Shown: one piece after another, positions 6,766 through 15,459 of the stretch
Layout of the letters: each line of letters opens with the position of its first letter
Numbering within the stretch: position 1 is the first letter of the stretch
Assembly: GCA_028279155.1 (NCBI GenBank)
Contig: JANQST010000128.1
Coordinates: forward strand, 1 to 17,502
Reading direction: 5' to 3'
DNA: 17,502 bases
Source: Cyclobacteriaceae bacterium
GTDB lineage: Bacteria > Bacteroidota > Bacteroidia > Cytophagales > Cyclobacteriaceae
The notes under the pieces: generated by a model
Databases searched by the model: none
Told to the model about the DNA's origin: nothing
The model's input: the letters and a program-made list of their open reading frames with translations, nothing else
Position numbers and translations under genes: made by a program

Positions 6766-9700
6766 CGGTTATTAGCATGTTTTGACTGCTTTCTTTGAAT
6801 TCTTCAAAGTGAGCAATTAGTTGGGTTACTTCCGCTTTCAGGTTATCAAATTTATTGGCTTTCAACAATTTTTCAATGGCTGCTGCCTGATTAGATAGTT
6901 TTTCTATGCCTAAGGTGCCTGCATTGCCTTTTAAGGTGTGTAATTCTCCTCTCATCGCCTCGTAATCTTTCTTCTTCAAGAATTTTTGTGTGTTGGCAAC
7001 AAGAACCTCTGCCTCTTCCTCAAAATCAACGAGTGTTGTTTCAATAAGTTCCTGGCCCCCAAATTTAGCTAGCTGATTGATTGTATTCTGATTTATCACT
7101 AAGGCTTCAGAAGTTTCTGAAAGCGTCTCAGTGGTCATTTGTTTAGGCTCAAATTCCAGCCAGCTTTTGACTTTGTTGATCAGTGTCTCAGCTTTAATTG
7201 GTTTGGCCAGGTAATCATCAAGGCCATTATCCAGAAACTTTTGACGATCTTCTTCCATCGAATAGGCTGTCATAGCAACGATAGGGGGTTGAGGATCAAG
7301 TTTTAGTGCTTTTATTTTTTGCGTCGCTTTAACTCCGTTCATCTTCGGCATCTGTATATCCATGAAGATCAAATCGTAGGTATCTTTTTTGGCAAGTTCT
7401 ATGGCTTCAAAACCATCTCTTGCTTCTGTAATTTCACATCCTGATTTCTTAAGAATACCTGTGGCCACCTTGCGGTTCACATCATTGTCATCGACCAGTA
7501 GTATTCTTGGCGCTTTATCAATGAATTGTTTTGTAAAGGATGAATCAGTTTGGTTTAGATCGACTTTACTGGCTGAGATTTCTTCTGCTGTGAATGTGAA
7601 CCAAAATGTACTGCCCAGTCCTGGGGTTGAAACAACACCAATATCTCCATCCATTGATTTAGCTAGTTCTTTTGATATTGCCAATCCCAAGCCTGTACCT
7701 CCGAAATTTTTGGTCGTACTATTATCTAGTTGGTGAAAACTTTGAAATAACGTTTTTTGATCTTTTTCTGAGATGCCAATTCCGGAATCTTTTATAGAGA
7801 TTTTAAAGGTGTGCTTCTTTTTCTTCGATTTCAGAAGTCTTACACTGATGTTAATATTTCCTTTTTCCTTACTGAATTTAATCGCATTGGCGGTTAAGTT
7901 AGAAAGGACTTGTATCAAACGTGTTTCATCAGATATAATCCACTCAGGAATATTTTCATCAATGTGATAGTAGAGAACATTATCACTCAATGAGGCTTGT
8001 TGTGAAAAAAGATCATAGACTTTTTCAATGGTTTTCACCATTCTGAATGGCTCTTGCCTGAGCTCCATTTTTCCAGCTTCAATTTTGGAAAGATCCAATA
8101 TGTCGTTGAGGATATTCAACAAAGTCTGTGATGACTTGCTGATGGTCTTCACATATTCTGATTGCTCATTGTCCAATTTTGTGCTCCCCATCAAGTCGAT
8201 CATTCCAATGATCCCGTTCATTGGTGTCCGTATTTCGTGACTCATATTGGCCAAGAAACGCTCCTTTATTTTAAGTGATCGTTCGGCAAAATCCTTTGCT
8301 CGTTGCAGCTCTTTGGTTGTTTCTTTTAGTTTGGAAATGTCTCTACCTACACCTTCGATTTCCGTGACACCATCTTCTTTTTGAATAAGCCGGATGTTGC
8401 AAAGGAAGTCTAGCTTGGTTCCATTTTCTTGTAGGACTGTGCCTTCAACGTTACGGAGTCTTTTCTCTTCAAAGAGTTTCTCCATAATCCCCTTCAAGGG
8501 AGCCTTAGTCTTAATGTAGTTGGTCACAGGCTTTCCTAGCACTTCACTTTGATCATATCCCAAAACCTCCTTCACCGAAGGACTCATCATGGAAATGAAT
8601 CCTTCCATATTACATCTAAAGTAAACATCCTGAAATGATTCGAAAATTGTTCTAAATTTTTCTTCGCTGGAGATCAGTGCAACTTCTGCTTCTTTTTTAT
8701 CGGTGATATCATTTGCTATTACCGAGAGTTCTTCGATCCTGCCATTTGGAAGAAAGATTGGATTCAAAAACACATCACGCCAGATCTCCTTTTCATTTCG
8801 CTCAATTTTGGTTTGGAAGTTCACAAACTTTCCCTGGAAGGCTTCTTTGTATTTGTCCTCCCAAAAGTTTTTTCTTTCTTCTGTGAACTGAATTTCATCC
8901 AAATCCAAAAGGCTTTTTCCAATTTGAGGTTCAATCCCAAAATAGAATTTGAAAGCCTCGGAATAATTATGATTAAAAGAAGTAAACCTTAATTTCCTAT
9001 CTACTGACCAGATTTGGTGTGTACTACTATCAAAGATGGCCCCAAGTGTAGCAGCTTGGTTTTCAATTTTATCCTCCTTTTCCTTCCGCTCGATTGCTAA
9101 ACTTATTTGACCGCTTATAAAGTCAAGAAGTTCAAGATCCTTATTGTTAAATGCACTTTGATCGGTGTAACTATAGACCGACATGATTCCCTGCGGCTTT
9201 GAATTCAGATAGATGATAACTCCCAACCAAATCTTAGGCATTGAATCTTTGAATTTCTTTTTTGCCTGAGATTCAATTTTTTCGATCCCATCCTCGTAAA
9301 TGATCAGTGATCTTCTTCTATCAAAGGCATAATCCATTAGTGCACTATCAACATCACCGGTTAAGTCGTCTCCATTTTCATTTCTTCTGAAAATGGTGGT
9401 ATAGCTACCTTTCTGCTTAAGTGAAATATGAAAATTTTTCACCATCAACATTTGACTTAGCTGATCGAATATGCTGAGGTAAAGGTGCTCTAAGTCATTT
9501 TCAGTGATGGTGATGTTGGCAATTTGATAATACAGGCTTTGGGCACTTTCTGCCCTAATCCGTTCTGAAATATCATAAAACACGCATCGGTATTCTACCG
9601 GCTCATTGTTTTCGAAAATGGAGGTAAGCTTCCCGGTTACGTAGATGTTCTTGCCGGATTTGGATATGAGGACCGTTTCAAAACGCTCCATTCTACTACC

Positions 9701-10009
9701 AGCTGTAATTTTTAAAATATTTTGAAGCGCATTTCTACGATGGTCTTCATGTACAACTTCCAGGAATTTCAAATCCAGGATCTCATCTTCAGAGTATCCA
9801 AGCTTGTTTTTAACAACAGCATTGGCAAACCTAATTTCACCTGTCGGTTTAAAAATCGTGATTAGATCATTCGAGTTGTCGAAAAGATCTTTGAGGTTTT
9901 GATTAGTTTTTTCAATTAGGGAATAGTAATCTCGCTCAGCTTGCTCAAGTTTACTTTTGAGCTCTGAGATTTCCTTGTTTTGATCAGCTATATTGTCAAC
10001 AACTGCCAT
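6758..10009 (-). CDS. Hybrid histidine kinase: PAS-GAF-PAS-PAS-HisKA-HATPase-REC-HPt
   Basis: This 1083-residue protein has no evident membrane span, so it is probably a cytoplasmic sensor. An N-terminal coiled coil (about 10-42) leads into PAS 1 (about 43-152), a GAF domain (about 165-308), PAS 2 (about 320-440) and PAS 3 (about 448-562). The HisKA domain has the phospho-accepting H591 in FLANMSHEIRTPMNG. The ATPase domain has N704/N708 (N box), DSGIGI at 741-746 and GGTGLGL at 770-776. The receiver has D840/D841, D884 (IFMDIQMP), T914 and K936. The HPt domain has H1024 in LHTLKGNA. Every relay residue is present, giving an H-D-H relay. The start ATG lies 33 bases from the divergent miaA. 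The sensed signal cannot be read from the sequence; the GAF domain suggests a small ligand and the PAS domains suggest redox or ligand sensing. Confidence 0.95.
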   Translation of the reverse strand: MAVVDNIADQNKEISELKSKLEQAERDYYSLIEKTNQNLKDLFDNSNDLITIFKPTGEIRFANAVVKNKLGYSEDEILDLKFLEVVHEDHRRNALQNILKITAGSRMERFETVLISKSGKNIYVTGKLTSIFENNEPVEYRCVFYDISERIRAESAQSLYYQIANITITENDLEHLYLSIFDQLSQMLMVKNFHISLKQKGSYTTIFRRNENGDDLTGDVDSALMDYAFDRRRSLIIYEDGIEKIESQAKKKFKDSMPKIWLGVIIYLNSKPQGIMSVYSYTDQSAFNNKDLELLDFISGQISLAIERKEKEDKIENQAATLGAIFDSSTHQIWSVDRKLRFTSFNHNYSEAFKFYFGIEPQIGKSLLDLDEIQFTEERKNFWEDKYKEAFQGKFVNFQTKIERNEKEIWRDVFLNPIFLPNGRIEELSVIANDITDKKEAEVALISSEEKFRTIFESFQDVYFRCNMEGFISMMSPSVKEVLGYDQSEVLGKPVTNYIKTKAPLKGIMEKLFEEKRLRNVEGTVLQENGTKLDFLCNIRLIQKEDGVTEIEGVGRDISKLKETTKELQRAKDFAERSLKIKERFLANMSHEIRTPMNGIIGMIDLMGSTKLDNEQSEYVKTISKSSQTLLNILNDILDLSKIEAGKMELRQEPFRMVKTIEKVYDLFSQQASLSDNVLYYHIDENIPEWIISDETRLIQVLSNLTANAIKFSKEKGNINISVRLLKSKKKKHTFKISIKDSGIGISEKDQKTLFQSFHQLDNSTTKNFGGTGLGLAISKELAKSMDGDIGVVSTPGLGSTFWFTFTAEEISASKVDLNQTDSSFTKQFIDKAPRILLVDDNDVNRKVATGILKKSGCEITEARDGFEAIELAKKDTYDLIFMDIQMPKMNGVKATQKIKALKLDPQPPIVAMTAYSMEEDRQKFLDNGLDDYLAKPIKAETLINKVKSWLEFEPKQMTTETLSETSEALVINQNTINQLAKFGGQELIETTLVDFEEEAEVLVANTQKFLKKKDYEAMRGELHTLKGNAGTLGIEKLSNQAAAIEKLLKANKFDNLKAEVTQLIAHFEEFKESSQNMLITDE

Positions 10010-10042
10010 TGCAATTAAAATTAGGCATTTTAGCCTTCATAA
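10010..10042. promoter_or_regulatory. Very short divergent intergenic region between kinase operon and miaA
   Basis: Only 33 AT-rich bases separate the two divergent start codons. I see no TAnnTTTG or TTGACA/TATAAT pair that fits inside it. Promoters for the minus-strand operon and for miaA must therefore overlap each other or extend into the opposing coding sequences. That placement is an inference from spacing alone. Confidence 0.4.
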
Positions 10043-10963
10043 ATGACCCATAAAGTTGCCAAACCTTTGCTTGTTTCCATAGTCGGTCCTACTGCTGCAG
10101 GAAAGACTAGTTTGGCGGTTTCACTTGCCCAAACGTTTGAAACAGAGATTATTTCAGCGGATTCAAGGCAATTTTATCGGGAACTTGAGATTGGAACAGC
10201 AAAACCTACAACTGAGGAGCTGCAAGCTGCCAATCATCATTTCATTGATTCACATTCAATAAATGAATTATATAGTGCTGGAGAATATGGAAGAGATGCT
10301 AAAGTGGTAATGGATGAATTGTTCAAGGAGAAAAATATTGTGATAGCTGTTGGTGGGTCAAGTTTATATCTTAAGGCATTGTGGGAAGGTTTTGATGAAA
10401 TTCCGAAGGTTGACCCATCTATTCGCGAGCAATTGAATAGTGAATTTGAAAATGATGGACTAGGAAAGTTGTTGGATGAATTGAAGGTTTCCGATCCTGA
10501 ATATTTCGATTTGATTGATAGGAAAAATGGTCAAAGAATTATTCGAGCACTAGAAGTAATACGAGGGACTGGAGAGAAATTTAGCTCATTTAGGCAATCG
10601 AGTATCAATGAAATACCTTACCGCAATCTTAAAATAGGGCTCAACATGGAAAGGGAGGTTCTCTTTGAGCGCATCAACTATAGGATGGACTTGATGATAG
10701 AAAATGGTTTATTCAAGGAAGCTTCTGGATTGATTTCATACAAACACCATAACGCCCTAAAAACAGTAGGATATTCAGAAATTTTTGATTTTTTGGATGG
10801 GAAATACGATCGTGAAGAAGCGGTGAGGTTGCTCAAGCGGAATAGCCGCCGCTATGCAAAACGTCAATTGACCTGGTTTAGGAGGTATGAGGATATATAT
10901 TGGTTTGATCCGAGTCAGAAAAAGCAGATAATTGACTTGGTGTCTAAAAGCCTCAATACCTAA
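10043..10963 (+). CDS. miaA: tRNA dimethylallyltransferase MiaA
   Basis: MiaA transfers the dimethylallyl group of DMAPP to N6 of A37 in tRNAs that read codons starting with U, forming i6A. The 306-residue protein shows the P-loop GPTAAGKT (15-22), the DSRQ motif with catalytic D40 (39-43) and a GTAKPTTEE segment (51-59). A GGSSLYLKALWEGFD stretch stands where many homologues read GGTGLY. RIIRALEVIRGTGEKFSSF and the C-terminal AKRQLTWFRRY signature also match. Length and motif order are normal. It is divergent from the kinase operon. It is followed after 45 bases by the sugar kinase gene, with no hairpin terminator between them, so partial cotranscription is possible. Confidence 0.96.
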   Translation: MTHKVAKPLLVSIVGPTAAGKTSLAVSLAQTFETEIISADSRQFYRELEIGTAKPTTEELQAANHHFIDSHSINELYSAGEYGRDAKVVMDELFKEKNIVIAVGGSSLYLKALWEGFDEIPKVDPSIREQLNSEFENDGLGKLLDELKVSDPEYFDLIDRKNGQRIIRALEVIRGTGEKFSSFRQSSINEIPYRNLKIGLNMEREVLFERINYRMDLMIENGLFKEASGLISYKHHNALKTVGYSEIFDFLDGKYDREEAVRLLKRNSRRYAKRQLTWFRRYEDIYWFDPSQKKQIIDLVSKSLNT

Positions 10964-10966
10964 ATG

Positions 10967-10974
10967 TATTTTTG
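10967..10974 (+). promoter_or_regulatory. Possible Bacteroidota -7 promoter element before the sugar kinase gene
   Basis: TATTTTTG matches the Bacteroidota -7 consensus TAnnTTTG exactly and lies just after the miaA stop, about 35 bases before the GTG start of the kinase gene. No TTG sits at the expected upstream spacing of about 19-21 bases; the nearest, at 10937-10939, is 27 bases away. The match could be chance in AT-rich DNA. Confidence 0.3.
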
Positions 10975-11008
10975 GTGAAGTTCAATACTTGGAGTTAAAA
11001 TAAATAGT

Positions 11009-11851
11009 GTGACAAATTCATCATTCATCGTAGGAGATGCCGGAGGGACCAAAACACAATGGCGTGTTGTTAAGCAAGGAGAGATCTTACAATTTAATAC
11101 CATTGGGTACAACGCTTATACACATGATCTAAGTGATTTAAAGGAGAGTATCCTTCAGAACCTTGAAAATGAGTTAAGCGAGGGAAGCCCTGTTTATTTC
11201 TATGCTGCTGGCGTTGACACTGAAGAACAAAAGGAGGAGGTTGAGGAGGAGCTTAAGGCAGTTTTGGGAGAAAAGCTATTTGTGAGAAATGATCTTGTAG
11301 GAGCTTCTCGAGCACTTTGTGGAGATGACCCTGGTAATGTTTGTATTTTAGGTACGGGCTCCAATGCATGTTATTATAATGGTTCCCGAGTTAATAAGGT
11401 CAGCGCGTCGCTAGGTTATGTGCTTGGGGATGAAGGAAGTGGGGCTTACCTGGGGAAAAAACTGATGATGGGTGTTTTTCGCGATCAGCTTCCTAGAGAG
11501 ATTGTTGACGCATTTCAAGAAGAATTCAACCTTACTTCACATAAAGCGATTCAGCAGATCTACCACAAACCAAAACCTAATCACTTCCTTGCATCTTTCG
11601 CGCCGTTCGTTCATAAGCATAAATCTCATCCCGAAATATATCAATTGATCTATAACGCCTTTGTGGACTTTCATCATGCCTTTTTCTTTAGAAATCAGTA
11701 TGCCGATGAAGTATTTCATTTTTCTGGATCAATCGCATATCACTTTTCAGATATCCTCAGACAGGTAGGAATTGATAGAGGTTTTGAAATAAGAAACATT
11801 GTGGAATCGCCCATTGCTGGGTTGGTATTATTTCATCAGAGCCATGGCTAA
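11009..11851 (+). CDS. BadF/BcrA-family amino-sugar kinase (GlcNAc/MurNAc kinase-like)
   Basis: The 280-residue protein belongs to the ASKHA ATPase superfamily. It has the phosphate-1 motif VGDAGGTKTQWRV (8-20), a probable catalytic Asp at D95 (RNDLVGASRA), the phosphate-2 motif ILGTGSNACYYNG (113-125) and LGYVLGDEGSGAYLG (135-149). This pattern fits the family that contains N-acetylglucosamine kinase and MurK. The next gene is murQ, overlapping by eight bases. The likely substrate is therefore MurNAc and/or GlcNAc, made into the 6-phosphate; substrate choice is an inference from context. The start is GTG; there is no ATG before the first ATP-binding motif. Confidence 0.9.
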   Translation: MTNSSFIVGDAGGTKTQWRVVKQGEILQFNTIGYNAYTHDLSDLKESILQNLENELSEGSPVYFYAAGVDTEEQKEEVEEELKAVLGEKLFVRNDLVGASRALCGDDPGNVCILGTGSNACYYNGSRVNKVSASLGYVLGDEGSGAYLGKKLMMGVFRDQLPREIVDAFQEEFNLTSHKAIQQIYHKPKPNHFLASFAPFVHKHKSHPEIYQLIYNAFVDFHHAFFFRNQYADEVFHFSGSIAYHFSDILRQVGIDRGFEIRNIVESPIAGLVLFHQSHG

Positions 11852-12656
11852 AAAATCAATTACAGAATCAGAATCGAATTATGATCATTTGGAGCAGATG
11901 ACTGTTTCTGAGATCCTCACCAATATCAATCATGAGGATGGAAAAGTTGCAGAAGCCGTAAGGAAAGCAATCCCACAGGTCGAGGCATTGGTCAATGCGA
12001 TTTTTCCAAGAATGCTTGACGGAGGTAAACTGTTCTATATTGGATCAGGTACAAGCGGAAGACTAGGTATTGTGGATGCGTCCGAATGTCCACCAACATT
12101 CGGTGTGCCACACGAATTGGTAACCGGAATCATTGCGGGCGGAGATGGTGCTATTCGAAAAGCGGTTGAGTTTGCCGAGGACGATTTAAAACAAGGATGG
12201 AAGGATTTGCAAAAACATGAGATCAATGAAAACGATTCGCTAATCGGAATTGCTGCTTCCGGTAGCACTCCTTATGTGATAGGCGCTATCAAAATGGCAA
12301 ATGAACACAAAGTTGTGACTGGTTGTATTACGTGCAACCTTGAGACTGAACTTTCAAAAGCTGCTACATTTCCGGTAGAAGTTCCTGTAGGTCCGGAATT
12401 CGTCACTGGAAGTACAAGGATGAAGGCAGGTACAGCTCAAAAACTTGTTTTGAATATGGTCTCTACCTCATTGATGATTAAGCTCGGAAGGGTGGAAGGA
12501 AACAAAATGGTTGACATGCAATTGACGAATCAGAAGTTAGTGGAACGAGGCACGTACATGCTCATGGAATCCTTAAACATAACTGAGGAAAATGCGAGAG
12601 AATATTTGGGAAAGTACGGATCAGTCAGAAGGGTGTTAGAAGCCTTCAAGAAATAG
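11844..12656 (+). CDS. murQ: N-acetylmuramic acid 6-phosphate etherase MurQ
   Basis: MurQ removes D-lactate from MurNAc-6-phosphate to give GlcNAc-6-phosphate in peptidoglycan recycling. From the ATG at 11844 the product has 270 residues and one SIS domain. FYIGSGTSGRLGIVDASECP (64-83) binds the sugar phosphate. E81 and E112 are spaced 31 residues apart, as are the catalytic Glu83 and Glu114 of the E. coli enzyme. GSTRMKAGTAQK is also present. The frame stays open upstream to 11799, but ATG 11844 gives the normal MurQ beginning (SNYDHLEQMTVSEILTNINHED region), so the longer form is rejected. The eight-base overlap with the kinase gene suggests coupled translation. It is slightly shorter than the E. 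coli enzyme (about 298 residues), missing mainly terminal residues. Confidence 0.96.
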   Translation: MAKKSITESESNYDHLEQMTVSEILTNINHEDGKVAEAVRKAIPQVEALVNAIFPRMLDGGKLFYIGSGTSGRLGIVDASECPPTFGVPHELVTGIIAGGDGAIRKAVEFAEDDLKQGWKDLQKHEINENDSLIGIAASGSTPYVIGAIKMANEHKVVTGCITCNLETELSKAATFPVEVPVGPEFVTGSTRMKAGTAQKLVLNMVSTSLMIKLGRVEGNKMVDMQLTNQKLVERGTYMLMESLNITEENAREYLGKYGSVRRVLEAFKK

Positions 12657-12667
12657 GTGTTTTGTAA

Positions 12668-12690
12668 TTAATTGATAATCAATCAATTAA
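12668..12690. repeat. Perfect 9-bp inverted repeat with 5-base spacer after murQ
   Basis: TTAATTGAT (12668-12676) and ATCAATTAA (12682-12690) are exact inverted copies separated by AATCA. The centre also contains a 13-base near-palindrome, ATTGATAATCAAT (12671-12683). It starts 11 bases after the murQ stop. A weak AT-rich terminator or a binding site for a dimeric regulator of the downstream receptor are both possible; there is no T-tract immediately after it. Confidence 0.5.
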
Positions 12691-12726
12691 AAATCTCTTT
12701 CAAATGCTGTTTTTAAAATGTGGATA

Positions 12727-12741
12727 AATTAATTGTTAATT
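12727..12741. repeat. Short inverted repeat upstream of the TonB-dependent receptor
   Basis: AATTAA (12727-12732) and TTAATT (12736-12741) flank TTG. This second small AT-rich palindrome lies about 37 bases downstream of the 12668-12690 element in the same leader. Such short arms occur easily by chance in AT-rich DNA, so function is uncertain. Confidence 0.25.
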
Positions 12742-12909
12742 CCGTGTTTCTCTTAGTTTATTTTTTTTAAATTCCTAGGTTGATTTGACAATTAGCAAAA
12801 TATTTGTCGTCAACTAGAAAGTCTTGAAAAAAACAACGGGAAGAGAAACCTTCTTCTTCTTCTCTGGAAAACCGAGCATTTGTAAAATTTTAAACCAACA
12901 ACAACAATT

Positions 12910-15438
12910 ATGAGAAAACTGTTACTATGTTTTTCACTCGTGATTGGAACCCTAATTACAGCGGCTCAAACTACCGTTAGTGGGACAATTACCGATAGTG
13001 AAACAGGCGAGGCACTAATAGGCGCCACCGTATTGGAAAAGGGAACGAATAATGGATCCATCACTGATATTACTGGATCATTTTCATTGTCCGTTTCTTC
13101 TGGTGATGCAACACTGGTAGTTTCTTATGTGGGATATGAAACGATTGAAGTGGGAGCGAATTCGGACCTATCTTCTTTGACGCTTCAATCTGGTTCAATT
13201 GGTCTTCAGGAAGTAATGGTCATTGCCTCGTTTGGTATTGATCGAAAAACTCCAGTAGCCATGGCCAACGTAAGAGCTGATGTGATTGAAGCAAAAATTG
13301 GAAGTCAGGAATTTCCTGAAATCTTAAAATCCACACCTGGGGTGTTCGCTACCAAAGAAGGTGGAGGATTTGGAGATGGAAGAATTAATATTCGTGGATT
13401 CAACTCTGAGAATGTTGCCGTTTTGATTAATGGTATTCCCGTTAATGACATGGAAAACGGAAGAATCTTTTGGTCAAACTGGGCTGGACTTACTGATGCT
13501 ACAAGTGCCATGCAGGTACAGCGGGGATTAGGAGCTTCCAAAGTAGCTGTTCCATCAATCGGAGGAACAATTAATATCGTATCAAAAGCTTCTGATAGGC
13601 AAAAAGGAGGATACGCTCAAGTAAACACAGGAAATGATGCTTATAGAAAAGCAGGTTTCCAAGTATCAACCGGACTTACTGAGAATGGATGGGCTGTAAC
13701 TCTTTCTGCTTCTAAAACTGAAGGAGATGGATATGTAGATGGAACAGAGTTCCTCGGCCATTCATATTTTGCAAATATTGCTAAGCAAATAAATGATAGC
13801 CATGAAGTTACATTTACTGCGGTTGGTGCAAAGCAGCGTCACGGACAACGTCAAAACCAGCAGACATTAGCGGTTTTTGATGCAGCACCACAAGGAATTA
13901 AGTACAATGCTGACTGGGGAATAAGAGATGGACAAGTGGTCAACGTTGAAGACAACTTTTATCACAAACCTCAAATGTCACTTAATCACTACTGGACAAT
14001 CAGTGACGGTACAGAGTTATCTACAGCAGCTTATGCCTCTTGGGGTACTGGTGGTGGAGGCGGTACCGGTGGAAACTGGCAAATAGGACCAAATAATACC
14101 ATCCCTAAGAAAGGTGGTCCATACGGTCCAACAGACATTGATCTACTGGTAGAAACTAACGTAGCAAACCCATCTGGGGAATCTCTGGCGTGGCAAAGAG
14201 CTTCTAGAAATGATCATAACTGGTTCGGAGTGTTGTCTACACTGAATCATGAGCTATCATCCAACCTGACGTTGATGGCAGGTCTTGACCTTAGAAGATA
14301 TGTAGGTAAGCACTTCTACGAAGTAACTGATTTACTTGGTGGAGAATACATTGTAAATAATGATGATGTAAACAACCCTAACAGAGTACTTACAGTAGGA
14401 GATAAGTACAACTACAACTACGATGGACAAGTAGGATGGCAAGGAGCATTCGGACAAGTTGAGTATACCTCTGGTGATCTTTCAGTATTTGGTACACTTT
14501 CAGTATCTAATACCTCCTACTCACAAGTCGAACGATTTAATACGGTTGGAAATTCAGAAGATGAAACGGATAAAATCAACTTTTTGGGTTTCCAGGTAAA
14601 AGGAGGAGCTAACTACAACCTTAACTCGAATCACAATGTTTTTGCAAATGTTGGGTTCTTTTCTAAAGCTCCATTTTACCGAAACGTATTCTTAAGTAGA
14701 ACTTCTAATAACTTTAACGAAGAAGCAGAGAATGAAAAGATTCTAAGTTTTGAAGTTGGGTATGGATACAGAGAATCTAATTTGACTTTGAATGTGAATG
14801 CTTACAGAACTCAATGGAAGGACAGAAGTTTTGTAAGAAGTCAAACGCAAAATAATATTCAGTTTTTCGCGAATATCTTAGGTGTAGATGCAGTTCACCA
14901 GGGAATTGAAGTTGATGCTGTATATGATGTTTACAGAAATCTGAAATTGACTGGTATGCTTTCAGTTCAAGACAATATCTGGCAGAACGACATTGAGAAT
15001 GTATTTATAGAGGATGAAGATGGCAACCAAATTGGTAGTGCAATCAGTGTATATAGTGATGCTTTAAAAGTAGGAGATGCTGCACAAACCACTGCTTCAC
15101 TTGGAATCACTTATGAGTTGTTTGATGGTTTTTCTCTAGGTGCAGATTACGTCTACTTTAATAACTTATATGCATCATTCGATCCAATAGGACGAACTGA
15201 TGAAAGCGATAGAAATCAGGCTTGGAAAGCTCCTGCGGTCGGAATTCTGGATGTTAATTTGACTTACCACTTTGATATTGCTGGATTGGACTCATCCATT
15301 TTTGGTAACGTTTACAATGTTGGAAATGTCGAGTACGTGGCAGATGCCAACGATGGTGGCGGACACGATGCAGCTTCAGCCCAGGTGTTTTACGCATTGG
15401 GAGTCAACTGGAATGTTGGTCTTAAGTTGAGATTTTAA
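12910..15438 (+). CDS. TonB-dependent outer-membrane receptor with carboxypeptidase-regulatory-like domain
   Basis: This 842-residue transporter has a signal peptide (1-19). A CarboxypepD_reg-like beta domain follows (about 22-98: GTITDSETGEALIGATV through VVSYVGYETIEV). The plug is at about 105-228 and contains ILKSTPGVFATKEGGGFGDG, INIRGFNSENVAVLINGIPV, and a GASKVAVPSIGGTINIVS end. The rest is a beta-barrel ending in GLKLRF with the expected terminal Phe. A Gly-rich loop (GTGGGGGTGG) lies near residues 375-385. It uses TonB energy to import a ligand too large or scarce for porins; the ligand is not evident. At 842 residues it is shorter than typical SusC proteins, and no SusD follows. Its stop lies 21 bases before the start of the lipoprotein gene, so the two are probably cotranscribed. 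Confidence 0.93.
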   Translation: MRKLLLCFSLVIGTLITAAQTTVSGTITDSETGEALIGATVLEKGTNNGSITDITGSFSLSVSSGDATLVVSYVGYETIEVGANSDLSSLTLQSGSIGLQEVMVIASFGIDRKTPVAMANVRADVIEAKIGSQEFPEILKSTPGVFATKEGGGFGDGRINIRGFNSENVAVLINGIPVNDMENGRIFWSNWAGLTDATSAMQVQRGLGASKVAVPSIGGTINIVSKASDRQKGGYAQVNTGNDAYRKAGFQVSTGLTENGWAVTLSASKTEGDGYVDGTEFLGHSYFANIAKQINDSHEVTFTAVGAKQRHGQRQNQQTLAVFDAAPQGIKYNADWGIRDGQVVNVEDNFYHKPQMSLNHYWTISDGTELSTAAYASWGTGGGGGTGGNWQIGPNNTIPKKGGPYGPTDIDLLVETNVANPSGESLAWQRASRNDHNWFGVLSTLNHELSSNLTLMAGLDLRRYVGKHFYEVTDLLGGEYIVNNDDVNNPNRVLTVGDKYNYNYDGQVGWQGAFGQVEYTSGDLSVFGTLSVSNTSYSQVERFNTVGNSEDETDKINFLGFQVKGGANYNLNSNHNVFANVGFFSKAPFYRNVFLSRTSNNFNEEAENEKILSFEVGYGYRESNLTLNVNAYRTQWKDRSFVRSQTQNNIQFFANILGVDAVHQGIEVDAVYDVYRNLKLTGMLSVQDNIWQNDIENVFIEDEDGNQIGSAISVYSDALKVGDAAQTTASLGITYELFDGFSLGADYVYFNNLYASFDPIGRTDESDRNQAWKAPAVGILDVNLTYHFDIAGLDSSIFGNVYNVGNVEYVADANDGGGHDAASAQVFYALGVNWNVGLKLRF

Positions 15439-15459
15439 TAATTGAAAAGATTTAGAAAG

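Larger units (their letters stand above)
12657..12909 (+). promoter_or_regulatory. 253-base leader/promoter region of the TonB-dependent receptor
   Basis: This is the longest non-coding stretch in the window and very AT-rich. It must hold the receptor promoter. No exact TAnnTTTG was found; the closest is AATATTTG at 12799-12806, with TTG triplets at 12780 and 12785, but spacings do not fit. It contains the two inverted repeats listed separately and a (TTC)4 run at 12851-12862. AGAGAA (12842-12847) can pair with TTCTCT (12860-12865). An A/C-rich stretch precedes the ATG instead of a Shine-Dalgarno sequence, as is common in this phylum. Confidence 0.4.

Noticed and set aside
11799..11843. Upstream in-frame extension of murQ by 15 residues
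   Set aside because: The added residues overlap deeply into the kinase gene and do not resemble MurQ starts; ATG 11844 gives the usual beginning.
12851..12862. (TTC)4 run as a phase-variation tract
   Set aside because: Only four units, and outside any coding frame; too short to support slippage control.
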